64,000 nt of DNA. It comes from Aquabacterium sp. J223. Lineage in GTDB: Bacteria > Pseudomonadota > Gammaproteobacteria > Burkholderiales > Burkholderiaceae_C. The stretch covers positions 4,568,501-4,632,500 of the forward strand of contig NZ_CP088297.1 of assembly GCF_024666615.1 (NCBI RefSeq), in the 5' to 3' direction. Below, piece after piece: positions 29,058-36,529 of this stretch (the first letter of the stretch is position 1; each line of letters begins with the position of its first letter). A program made the position numbers and the translations under genes. The notes beneath the pieces were generated by a model that saw only the letters and a program-made list of their open reading frames with translations, was not told the origin of the DNA and did not search any database.

Positions 29058-29840
29058 TCAGAAGCGCGCGCCCACCGACAGCCGCAGCACGTCCGCCGGG
29101 CCGAAGTTCTGCCGCGGGTCCCAGGCCAGGCGCGCGAACCAGTGCGGCAGGTCCCAGGTGACGGTGAGGCCGGTGCGGCGGATGAAGACCTGATCGTCGC
29201 CGCGGCCCTGCTTGCGCAGCAGGTCCACGGTCAGGCGCTGGTGGTCGGGCAGCACCCACTGGCCGTTGAGGTGCACGTGCTGCTGGCCGGTGCCGAAGCG
29301 GTCGTCGCGCACCGCGGTGACGGCGAAGGCCCCCGTGGCCTCGTCGCGCCAGCCGCCGGCCACGATCACGGCGTCGTTGGGGTCGAAGTTCAGGTTGACG
29401 TAGGGCCGGCCGTTGGTCCGCGCCAGCGACACCTGCGCGTACCAGCGCTCGCCGGTCTCGAGCCCGAGCTGGCCGCCGCGGAAACCGCCGCTGGCGACCT
29501 GGAACGAGCTCAGCACCTTGACCGGCGCCTCGCGCCACGGCGCGCGCCGGTCCTCGATGCCCGCCCGCGCCGTGCGCCCGACGTCGGCGTCGTGGTAGGC
29601 CCCGGCCCACAGGGTGGTGTCGTGGCGGCGCCAGCGCAGGTTGAGGTCGGTGCCGTCGGGCGCGGCGCGGTGGCGGGCGGCGTAGTGGCCGAGCGTGAGC
29701 TTGACTTCGCCACGCCTCGACGAGGCGGGTTCGGGTTCGGCGGGTTCGTCGCCGGCGTCGGATTCCTGCGCCCTCACCGGCAGACCGATCGACATCAGGG
29801 CCGCGAGGACGGCGACGTGCAGCAGCAAGGGCGGGCGCAT
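29058..29840 (-). CDS. Putative outer-membrane beta-barrel protein
   Basis: 260 residues from the ATG at 29840. A signal peptide (MRPPLLLHVAVLAALMSIG, cleavage near VRAQ-ES) is followed by alternating strands such as DLNLRWRRHDTTLWAGAYHD and WYAQVSLARTNGRPYVNLNF. The C-terminus is RLSVGARF, ending in phenylalanine as expected for outer-membrane barrels. I recognise no named family. It is the last gene of the minus-strand run that includes the trypsin-like protease, 37 bp after that gene's stop. Confidence 0.7.
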   Translation of the reverse strand: MRPPLLLHVAVLAALMSIGLPVRAQESDAGDEPAEPEPASSRRGEVKLTLGHYAARHRAAPDGTDLNLRWRRHDTTLWAGAYHDADVGRTARAGIEDRRAPWREAPVKVLSSFQVASGGFRGGQLGLETGERWYAQVSLARTNGRPYVNLNFDPNDAVIVAGGWRDEATGAFAVTAVRDDRFGTGQQHVHLNGQWVLPDHQRLTVDLLRKQGRGDDQVFIRRTGLTVTWDLPHWFARLAWDPRQNFGPADVLRLSVGARF

Positions 29841-29877
29841 GCCCGGCCGCAGGCAATTCCAGCGCCGGGTCTCCGCC

Positions 29878-30903
29878 TCACGCGGCCGCACCTGGCTGCA
29901 CCGTCAGGTACACCGGCTGCGGCGAGGTGGTGCCGCGCAGCAGCTTGAGCACGCAGCGGCGCCCGACGCGGCTGCCGTCCAGCAGCTGGTGCAGGCCATC
30001 GACGCTGGTGACCGGCACGCCGTCCAGGCCGACGACCAGGTCGTCGCGGTGCACGCCGGCCAGCGCCGCCGGGCTGCCGGGCTCCACCGCGTGCACCCGC
30101 ACGCCGGTGGACTGGTCCAGGCCGTAGGCCACCGCCAGCCGCCGGTGCACCGGCGCGGTCGCGCCGGCGACGCCCAGGTGTGCACGCTGCACCCGGCCGT
30201 GCCGCATCAGCGCCGGGATGACCCAGCGCGCCGTGTCCACCGCCACCGCGAAACCGATGGCCTGCGCGCCGCGGATGATGGCGGTGTTGACGCCGATGAC
30301 ACGCCCGGCCGAATCGAGCAGCGGCCCGCCCGAGTTGCCGGGGTTGATGGCGGCGTCGGTCTGCACGACATCGGGGATCAGGCGGCCGGTGCTGGCGCGC
30401 ATGCTGCGCCCCAGCGCGCTGACGATGCCGGCGGTGACGGTGTGCTCGAAGCCGAGCGGGTTGCCGATGGCGATGGCCACCTGGCCGCGCCGCAGCGTGT
30501 CGGAGCGGCCCAGTTCGGCGTGCACCAGGCCACCGGCGGCCAGACCGTCGACGCTGAGCACCGCGAGGTCGGTGTCGGGGTCGTCGCCGACCCATCGCGC
30601 GCCGAAGCGGCGGCCGTCGGCCAGCGAGGCGGTGTAGCGCCAGGCCTTGGGCGCCGAGCCGCCCTCGCCGCGTGCCGGCGGCCGGCCCGCGCGCACCACG
30701 TGCGAGTTGGTCAGCAGGTAGCCGTCGGGCGTGAACAGGAAGCCGGAACCGCCGCCCATCGGCCGGCCGCCGTCGCTGCCCGGCTCGTGCACCTGGATGG
30801 CGGCCACCGCCGGGCCCACCCGCTCGGCGACGTCGCCCACCGTCTGCGAGTAGGCGTCCAGCAGGGCTGCGTCGGGCAGGGTGAAGTCGTCTCGGGCGCC
30901 CAT
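29878..30903 (-). CDS. Trypsin-like serine protease with PDZ domain (S1C, DegP/HtrA-like)
   Basis: 341 residues from the ATG at 30903. The catalytic triad is visible: His in LLTNSHVVRAG, Asp in DPDTDLAVLSVD and Ser in NPGNSGGPLLDSAG. A C-terminal PDZ domain covers about residues 250-335 (GVRVHAVEPGSPAALAGV). Unlike DegP there is no signal peptide or membrane segment at the N-terminus (MGARDDFTLPDAALLDAYSQ), so it is predicted cytoplasmic unless a start was missed. A GTG eight codons upstream (30927) does not add one. Substrate is unknown. Confidence 0.88.
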   Translation of the reverse strand: MGARDDFTLPDAALLDAYSQTVGDVAERVGPAVAAIQVHEPGSDGGRPMGGGSGFLFTPDGYLLTNSHVVRAGRPPARGEGGSAPKAWRYTASLADGRRFGARWVGDDPDTDLAVLSVDGLAAGGLVHAELGRSDTLRRGQVAIAIGNPLGFEHTVTAGIVSALGRSMRASTGRLIPDVVQTDAAINPGNSGGPLLDSAGRVIGVNTAIIRGAQAIGFAVAVDTARWVIPALMRHGRVQRAHLGVAGATAPVHRRLAVAYGLDQSTGVRVHAVEPGSPAALAGVHRDDLVVGLDGVPVTSVDGLHQLLDGSRVGRRCVLKLLRGTTSPQPVYLTVQPGAAA

Positions 30904-30975
30904 GGCAGAAGGTCCAAAGACGCCCACGTCGGGGCGGCGGCGGCCGCTTTCAAGGCCGCCGCCGCCCCCCGCGGC

Positions 30976-31227
30976 TCACACCGCCTCGGGCTCTTCGTTC
31001 TCGGTCTTCTGCGGGTCGACGGCGTCGATGCCCACCGGCTCGCGGTCCTCGGGGGTGAGGCCGACGATCTGGCGCAGGTAGGCGATGAGGCCGCCGCTGG
31101 TCTGGCTGGCCTCGGCCGGCACGCTCGCCAGCGGGTCCGGCGGCGGGTCGTCGCCACCGCCGCAGGCGGTCAGCGCCGCCGTGCCGAGCAGCGCGATCAG
31201 CAGGGTCTTGCGGGTGTGGGGGGACAT
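30976..31227 (-). CDS. Small lipoprotein of unknown function
   Basis: 83 residues. MSPHTRKTLLIALLGTAALTACGGG is a lipoprotein signal with lipobox LTAC. The mature part is short, acidic and Pro-rich. A strong AAGGAGG Shine-Dalgarno sequence precedes the ATG at 31227. It begins 11 bp after the DUF4331 stop, so the two are almost certainly one operon and probably act together in the envelope. Confidence 0.78.
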   Translation of the reverse strand: MSPHTRKTLLIALLGTAALTACGGGDDPPPDPLASVPAEASQTSGGLIAYLRQIVGLTPEDREPVGIDAVDPQKTENEEPEAV

Positions 31228-31238
31228 GGCGGCCTCCT

Positions 31239-32810
31239 TCACTGCGACTGCGCGCCCGGCAGCGGATGCGCCAGGTACGGGAAGGTGGACAGCAGCGGCA
31301 CCACCGCCTGGTCCACCGCGTCGTGCAGGTTGAAGGTGGTGCTGCCCAGCGGCACGTTGTTCGGGTTGCACTCGGCGCCGAACTGCAGCGCGTTGTTGCT
31401 GCCGTTGGCCATGCACAGCCCGCCCATCACCGCGATCAGCGAGATGTCGACCACGTCGTCCTTCGGCCGGCGGCCGTTCGGGTAACCGGCCAGGTCCACC
31501 GCCTGCGCCAGGTTCTGCGGCCCGCCGACGCGCAGGATCTCGCCCACCACGCCCAGCCGGTTCTGCTGCGCGAAGGCCACCGGCGCGATGGCGGTGTTCA
31601 GCCGCAGCATCTCGGAGGCGGTGACGTTGGCCGGCTTGTTCACGCCCGGGATGCCGGTCAGGAAGGTGGTGACCAGGTCGTTGCGCGGCAGGTTCTTCGG
31701 CGCCGTGTTCGGCAGGTTGAGCGCGATCTCCAGCAGCGCCGGCAGCGTCGGGTGGGTCACGTAGTCGGCGAACTGGCCGTCGTCGCGCGGCTTGCTGGCG
31801 TTGAAGCGGTCCTTCGCCGGCAGGCCGATGACCACCTCGTTGACCAGCGGCATGCCCAGGCGCGAGACCTGGGTCCAGGCGCCGCCGACCTTGGCCGCGG
31901 TCTGGTGGCCGGCCGCCGGCGCCGGGTTGATCAGCTGGCCCTGGCGCAGGCTGGCGGTGGTCCAGCCGCCGATCACCGTCTCGTTGCCGGCGACCAGGCA
32001 GTCCTTGTGCACCTCCAGCGCCAGCGTGGTGACGTTCTTGTTGGCCAGCGTGTTCGGCACGGCGTTGATGTTGGCCGGGTTGGTGATGACGCTCACCGGC
32101 GCGTTGACCAGGTCGAAGATGGTGCCCAGGTTGACCGCGAACGGGTCGCGCCGCTGGCCGACGAACACCCGACCCTGCTGCGAGCAGCCCGGGATGGCGA
32201 CGGTGTAGACGTGCTGGCCGGCATAGGCCGCGTAGTCGCCGATGGTCTTGTTGCCGATGTTGTCCACCGGCTTGTCGAAGCTGGTGCCGCCGCCGGCGCC
32301 CACCTTGGTCACCGCCGCCCGCGTGCCGCCGCGGCGGTCGCCGCGCACCACGTCGACGGTGAAGGCCTCGTTCAGGTTCAGCGCGGCGGCCTTGAGGCCG
32401 CTCACGGCGCCGGCCTGGATCAGCGGGATGGGCACGTTCTTGCCGCCGATGGGCAGCGTCACGCCCTTGAGCGTGTTCTGGAAGCGGAACTGGAAGGTGA
32501 TGTCCTCCCGCGCGTCGCCGTTGTTGTCGATGTGGATCTCGTACAGCGCGTTGGGGTCCAGCGAGAAGTAGTTCGGCCCGCCGTAGGGGTCCTGCAGCGG
32601 CAGGTAGTTGGCGATCAGCGTGACGTGGTCGGTGCGGCCGGCCTCGTAGCTGCGGAACATGTAGAAGTCCGTGGCGTCGACCTTCGGCGTGGTCGTGATC
32701 GACGGCGCCTCGCGGTGGCTGGAGGCCTGGGCGGCCAGGCTGGCGGCAATCAGCAGGCCCGCGATGGCCGCGGGCACCGGGCGCAGCGCCGGTGATGCAA
32801 GTGGGCTCAT
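31239..32810 (-). CDS. Exported DUF4331-family protein
   Basis: 523 residues. A signal peptide (about 1-30, ending AAQA) leads to SSHREAPSITTTPKVDATDF, the diagnostic start of DUF4331. EIHIDNNGDAREDITFQFRF is a calcium-loop-like acidic motif near residue 100. The rest is a long beta-rich domain with conserved RRDPFAVNLG and NVTTLALEV. DUF4331 proteins are exported and of unknown function, often found with TPR and HupE-like genes, as here. An in-frame ATG exists 21 codons upstream, but the chosen one gives a clean signal peptide. Confidence 0.9.
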   Translation of the reverse strand: MSPLASPALRPVPAAIAGLLIAASLAAQASSHREAPSITTTPKVDATDFYMFRSYEAGRTDHVTLIANYLPLQDPYGGPNYFSLDPNALYEIHIDNNGDAREDITFQFRFQNTLKGVTLPIGGKNVPIPLIQAGAVSGLKAAALNLNEAFTVDVVRGDRRGGTRAAVTKVGAGGGTSFDKPVDNIGNKTIGDYAAYAGQHVYTVAIPGCSQQGRVFVGQRRDPFAVNLGTIFDLVNAPVSVITNPANINAVPNTLANKNVTTLALEVHKDCLVAGNETVIGGWTTASLRQGQLINPAPAAGHQTAAKVGGAWTQVSRLGMPLVNEVVIGLPAKDRFNASKPRDDGQFADYVTHPTLPALLEIALNLPNTAPKNLPRNDLVTTFLTGIPGVNKPANVTASEMLRLNTAIAPVAFAQQNRLGVVGEILRVGGPQNLAQAVDLAGYPNGRRPKDDVVDISLIAVMGGLCMANGSNNALQFGAECNPNNVPLGSTTFNLHDAVDQAVVPLLSTFPYLAHPLPGAQSQ

Positions 32811-32931
32811 GGTTGTCTCGTCCTTCCGGATGGCGTGGAGGGCGACGCCGAAGCGGGCGTCGTCAGCGGCCATACGGCGACACGGCGCCGGCGGATGCGA
32901 AGCCGAGGGTTTTGGTGTGGTGGCCGGCCGG

Positions 32932-34065
32932 TCAGGCCGCCAGCAGCCGCAGGTCCAGCGACCGCTCGAGCAGCCACACCAGCGCCAGCAGCGCGATCAG
33001 CACCGAGCCGCCGACGTGCACCACGCGCCGGTAGAAGGCCGTGCGGCGCAGGCTGAAGGCCAGCGGCAGCACGACGGCGACGACGACCAGCTGCCCGAAC
33101 TCGACGCCGAGGTTGAAGCCGAGCAGCGACAGCCCGAGCGCGCCGGGCGCGAGGCCGAGGTCGCCGAGCACGCCGGCGAAGCCGAAGCCGTGCAGCAGCC
33201 CGAAGGCGAAGGCGACCCGCCACAGCGGGCCGCGGACCACCGGCCGCAGGTTGTTCAGCGCCGCCAGCAGCACGGACAGCGCGATGGCCGACTCGACCAC
33301 GCGCGACGGCAGCGACACCCAGCCCAGCACCGCCAGCGCCAGGGTGATGGAGTGCGCCACCGTGAAGGCGGTGACGGTGCGCACCACGTCGCGCACCGGG
33401 GCGCCGAGGGTGGGCGCAGGCCGCCATCGGCCCTCGCGCCAGAGCAGCGCGCTGGGCAGCAGCAGCGACAGCAGGAAGAGCAGGTGGTCGGCGCCGATCC
33501 AGATGTGCCAGACGCCTTCGCGCGCGTAGTCGACGAACTGCGCCCAGCGGTCGGCGTCGGCCAGGTCGAAGGTCTGCTCCGGCCGCGCGGGGCCGAACAC
33601 CGCGCTGCGCTGCACGCCCGCGGCCTGCAGCTGCAGCAGGCCGCGGTGCTGCGGGTCGAGCTCGGCGAACAGGCCGTAGCGCAGCACCAGGCGCTGGATC
33701 GGCGCGTCGCAGTGCAGGGTCAGCGGGATGACGGTGTAGGCGCCGTCGGTGTGGCGATCGACCTGCTGCGCGCCGGCCTGCCATCGGCAGGGCCGGCCGT
33801 CGGCGCTGGCCTGCAACCGCGGCAGCGCGTGGGCCACGATGTCGGCGTGGCGGGCGCGCAGCTCGGCCCAGGTGATGTCGCCGTCGCCGTCGAGGTCGAG
33901 GCCGACGGCATCCTCCAGGTCGCGCAGGGCGATGTCCCAGCGGCCTTCGGCCTGCGCGCCGTGCACCGCCAGGCTGAGGTAGCTGTCCGAGGCCTTGTGG
34001 GCCAGGGCACCGGCGGCGGCCAGCGCCAGCAGCAGGCCCGCCAGCGGGCGAAGCCAGGCGGTCAT
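32932..34065 (-). CDS. HupE/UreJ_2-type membrane protein with an EF-hand loop
   Basis: 377 residues. A signal-like N-terminal helix is followed by a periplasmic domain (about 23-190) that carries a canonical EF-hand calcium loop at residues 57-68 (DLDGDGDITWAE). About seven membrane helices follow, starting with EGVWHIWIGADHLLFLL, whose histidines resemble the HupE/UreJ nickel/cobalt-permease motif, and including VAFAFGLLHGFGFAGVL. Metal transport is inferred only from family resemblance. The ATG overlaps the TPR gene stop (TCAT on the plus strand), so translation is coupled. Confidence 0.88.
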   Translation of the reverse strand: MTAWLRPLAGLLLALAAAGALAHKASDSYLSLAVHGAQAEGRWDIALRDLEDAVGLDLDGDGDITWAELRARHADIVAHALPRLQASADGRPCRWQAGAQQVDRHTDGAYTVIPLTLHCDAPIQRLVLRYGLFAELDPQHRGLLQLQAAGVQRSAVFGPARPEQTFDLADADRWAQFVDYAREGVWHIWIGADHLLFLLSLLLPSALLWREGRWRPAPTLGAPVRDVVRTVTAFTVAHSITLALAVLGWVSLPSRVVESAIALSVLLAALNNLRPVVRGPLWRVAFAFGLLHGFGFAGVLGDLGLAPGALGLSLLGFNLGVEFGQLVVVAVVLPLAFSLRRTAFYRRVVHVGGSVLIALLALVWLLERSLDLRLLAA

Positions 34066-35243
34066 CGCAGCGCGCGCAGCCGCCCGGCCAGCGCCTGCAG
34101 ACGCGTGTCCTCGATGCCGCTGTCGGCCAGCCAGCGCAGCGCAGGCTCGGCGGCCGCCGGCTGGCGCGCGGCCAGCGCGGCTTCCAGCAGCACGCGGGCG
34201 TCGGCCGGCTCGCGCTGCAGCGCGTAGTTGCGCTGCGCCAGCGCCAGGGCACGGGGCGCGTCGCGCAGCAGTTCGAGGGCGAAGCGGGCCTCTTCCTTCT
34301 CGTGCGTGGTGTCGCCGCGCTGGCGGGCGGCATCGAAGCGGGCGGCCAGCTCGCGCCGCAGCTCGGGCAGCCGGGGCGAGCCGGTGGCCTGTGCGGCCAG
34401 CGCCAGCCGCAGCAGCAGCGCGTCGGCCCGGCCCTGGTCGCGCAGCCGCGTCAGCACCTCGGCCGCGCGGCCTTCGTCGAGCAGGAAGTCGGCATGGGCC
34501 GCCTGCAGGTAGGTGTCGCGCAGGTTCAGCGCCAGGGCCTGGTCGAAGGCCGCCTGCGCCTCGGCGACGGCACCGCGGCGCGCCTCCATCTCGGCCAGCC
34601 GGGTCAGCGCCCACAGCCGCAACGCGGGCGGGGCGGCCGCGTCGTCGGCCAGCGCGCGGCGCAGGCGCGCCGCGCCCTCGGCGGTGCGGCCGGTCAAGCC
34701 GTCGACCTGCGCCGCGCAGCCGGCGGCGGCCAGGCCGGGCGCGACGGCGCCCAGCCGCGCACAGGCTTCGCGGGCGCCGTCGTAGCGCGCCTGCACCAGG
34801 TCCAGCGCCACCCGCCAGGCCCAGGCGGCGGCATGGTCCGGCTCGGCGCGCAGCACCGCCTGCAGGTCGGCACGCGCGTCGTCGAAACCGTGGTTGAACT
34901 GGCGCAGCACCGCACGCTGCAGCCGCACCGCGGGCGGCGGCTCCGCGGCGTCCCACCAGGGCGCGAGCACGGCCTGCGCGTGGCCCATCCAGCGCGGGTC
35001 GCCGTCGGCGGCGGTGAGCCGGGTGTAGGCCTCGGCCAGCGCGGCCGCGCGGGCAGGGTCGCGCGGGTCGGCGCGCCAGGCGGCGCGCAGCCCAGCCAGT
35101 TGCGCGGCCTCGGGCTGGCCGCGCCGCAGCGGCAGGCGCTCGACGACCTCGTCGTCGCGGCCCGGCGTGAACGGCGCCGCCGACGCCATCACCGTGGCCA
35201 GCGCGAGCGCACAACCGCACAGCAGCAACAGGACCGAGGGCAA
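34062..35243 (-). CDS. Exported TPR-repeat protein
   Basis: About 393 residues from a TTG at 35243. The N-terminus PSVLLLLCGCALALATVMASA is a signal peptide. The remainder is helical with tetratricopeptide-like units, for example DDARADLQAVLRAEPDHAAAW and EAQAAFDQALALNLRDTYLQ. A better start may be the ATG at 35274, which has AGGAGG 10 bp upstream; it is out of frame unless one base is removed from GGGGG at 35263-35267. The gene is followed by the HupE-like gene with a 4-bp overlap. Probably a periplasmic scaffold; partners unknown. Confidence 0.82.
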   Translation of the reverse strand: MPSVLLLLCGCALALATVMASAAPFTPGRDDEVVERLPLRRGQPEAAQLAGLRAAWRADPRDPARAAALAEAYTRLTAADGDPRWMGHAQAVLAPWWDAAEPPPAVRLQRAVLRQFNHGFDDARADLQAVLRAEPDHAAAWAWRVALDLVQARYDGAREACARLGAVAPGLAAAGCAAQVDGLTGRTAEGAARLRRALADDAAAPPALRLWALTRLAEMEARRGAVAEAQAAFDQALALNLRDTYLQAAHADFLLDEGRAAEVLTRLRDQGRADALLLRLALAAQATGSPRLPELRRELAARFDAARQRGDTTHEKEEARFALELLRDAPRALALAQRNYALQREPADARVLLEAALAARQPAAAEPALRWLADSGIEDTRLQALAGRLRALR

Positions 35244-35360
35244 GCGTGCTTTGACCGGACGAGGGGGCGGCCATAGTATCGACGCCTCCTGCAGGCGCTC
35301 GCGGTGGCCCACCGCGCCGACGGCAGCAGGTGCCACCGTCATCCACACGAGGTCCTCACG

Positions 35361-35552
35361 ATGCACAAGCTCCTGACCCTGGCCGCCCTGGTGGCCGCCG
35401 CCTTCGCCCTGCCGGTTCACGCCGCCTCCCACGCCGGTGCGGCCCCCATGCCGCCGGCCAGCGGCGCGATGCCGGCCGATGCCAAGAAGGGCGACATGAA
35501 GAAGGACGGCATGAAGAAGGAAGAGATGAAGAAGGACGACAAGAAGAAGTGA
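35361..35552 (+). CDS. Pentapeptide MXKDX-repeat exported protein
   Basis: 63 residues. A signal peptide (MHKLLTLAALVAAAFALPVHA) is followed by a short Ala/Pro/Met region and then GDMKKDGMKKEEMKKDDKKK, pentads of the penta_MxKDx family. These small exported proteins are common in Burkholderiales and have no known function. It is transcribed divergently from the TPR gene, 117 bp apart from its annotated start, and ends in its own terminator. Confidence 0.85.
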   Translation: MHKLLTLAALVAAAFALPVHAASHAGAAPMPPASGAMPADAKKGDMKKDGMKKEEMKKDDKKK

Positions 35553-35583
35553 CCCCCGGCCCCGACCGGGGCGTCGGAACACG

Positions 35584-35613
35584 AAGGCGGGCCCCCAGGG
35601 CACCGCCTTTTTC
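35584..35613 (+). terminator. Rho-independent terminator after the MXKDX gene
   Basis: AAGGCGG (35584-35590) pairs with CCGCCTT (35603-35609), and the second arm runs into five T in total. The stem is short, but the T-tract is clear. Confidence 0.7.
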
Positions 35614-35693
35614 TTGGCCGCGGCAGGGATCACAGACGCGCCCGGACGCGCATCGGATGCATCCGACCGCGCCGCCATGCCGTAGCAGCGGTG

Positions 35694-36496
35694 ATGCGAT
35701 GGCGATGCGCGATGGCGGGCCTGGCGCTGGCGACCAGCGGCGCGGCGGCATGGGCCCACGACACCTGGTTCCAGCCGTTGCGCCGCAACGCGGCCGGCGC
35801 ACTGCTGGCGCTGGGCACCGGCAACCGCTACCCGGTGCAGGAGTTCGGCATCGCCCCCGTGCAGCTGCAGCGCCAGGGCTGCCGCGGCAGTTCGAGCGGC
35901 GAGGCGGTGGCGCTGGCGCCACTGCAGGTGCAGCCACAGGCGCTGCTGATGCGCAGCGGCCCGCCGCGGCCGGCCGAGGCCACCACCTGCTGGGCCGAGG
36001 TGATGCCCTTCGAGGTGGAACTGACCCCGGCGCTGGTGGCGGTCTACCTCGACGAGGTCCAGGCCGACGATGCGGTGCGGGCCCGCTGGGCCGAGATGCA
36101 GGCCCGCGGCCAGCCGTGGAAGGAGCGCTACACCAAGCACGCCCGGCTGTGGCTGCCGGCGCCCGATGGCGCGGCCCCGGCCGCCGGCCGGCCCGCCCCG
36201 CTGGCCCTGGACCTGGTGCCCGAGCGCGAAGGCCCGGCACCGCCGGCCGGCCAGCCGTTGCGCCTGCAGTTGCTGAAGGACGGCCTGCCGCTGGCCGGCC
36301 TGGCGCTCGAGCTGGTCGACGACCAGGGCGGCTCCGCCGGCTGGCAGCGCAGCGACGTCGAGGGTCGCATCACCGTGTCCCTGCCGCGGCCCGGCGCCTG
36401 GCTGGTGCGCGGCACCTGGCTGGCCCCCTCGGCCCACGACCCCGCGGTCTGGCAGAGCCGCTTCGTCACCCTGGCGTTGACGGCGGCGGCCCCTGA
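35694..36496 (+). CDS. Exported DUF4198-like protein; end uncertain
   Basis: A signal peptide (about 1-21, ending AAAWA) leads to HDTWFQPLRRN, the family-typical start after cleavage. DUF4198 (nickel/cobalt-associated, CbiK-like periplasmic) features include LLALGTGNRYPVQEF and a C-terminal beta domain GITVSL-like (GRITVSLPRPGAWLVRGTW) ending VWQSRFVTLAL. As given, the frame stays open to 37067, running about 190 codons antisense through the next gene. Adding one C at CCCC (36490-36493) would end it at TGA 36494-36496, right after the family's last strand, so I annotate that end. Role in metal handling is inferred. Confidence 0.6.
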
Positions 36497-36529
36497 CCCA
36501 CGGGGGCTCGGCCGCGCCGGGGGCCGATG

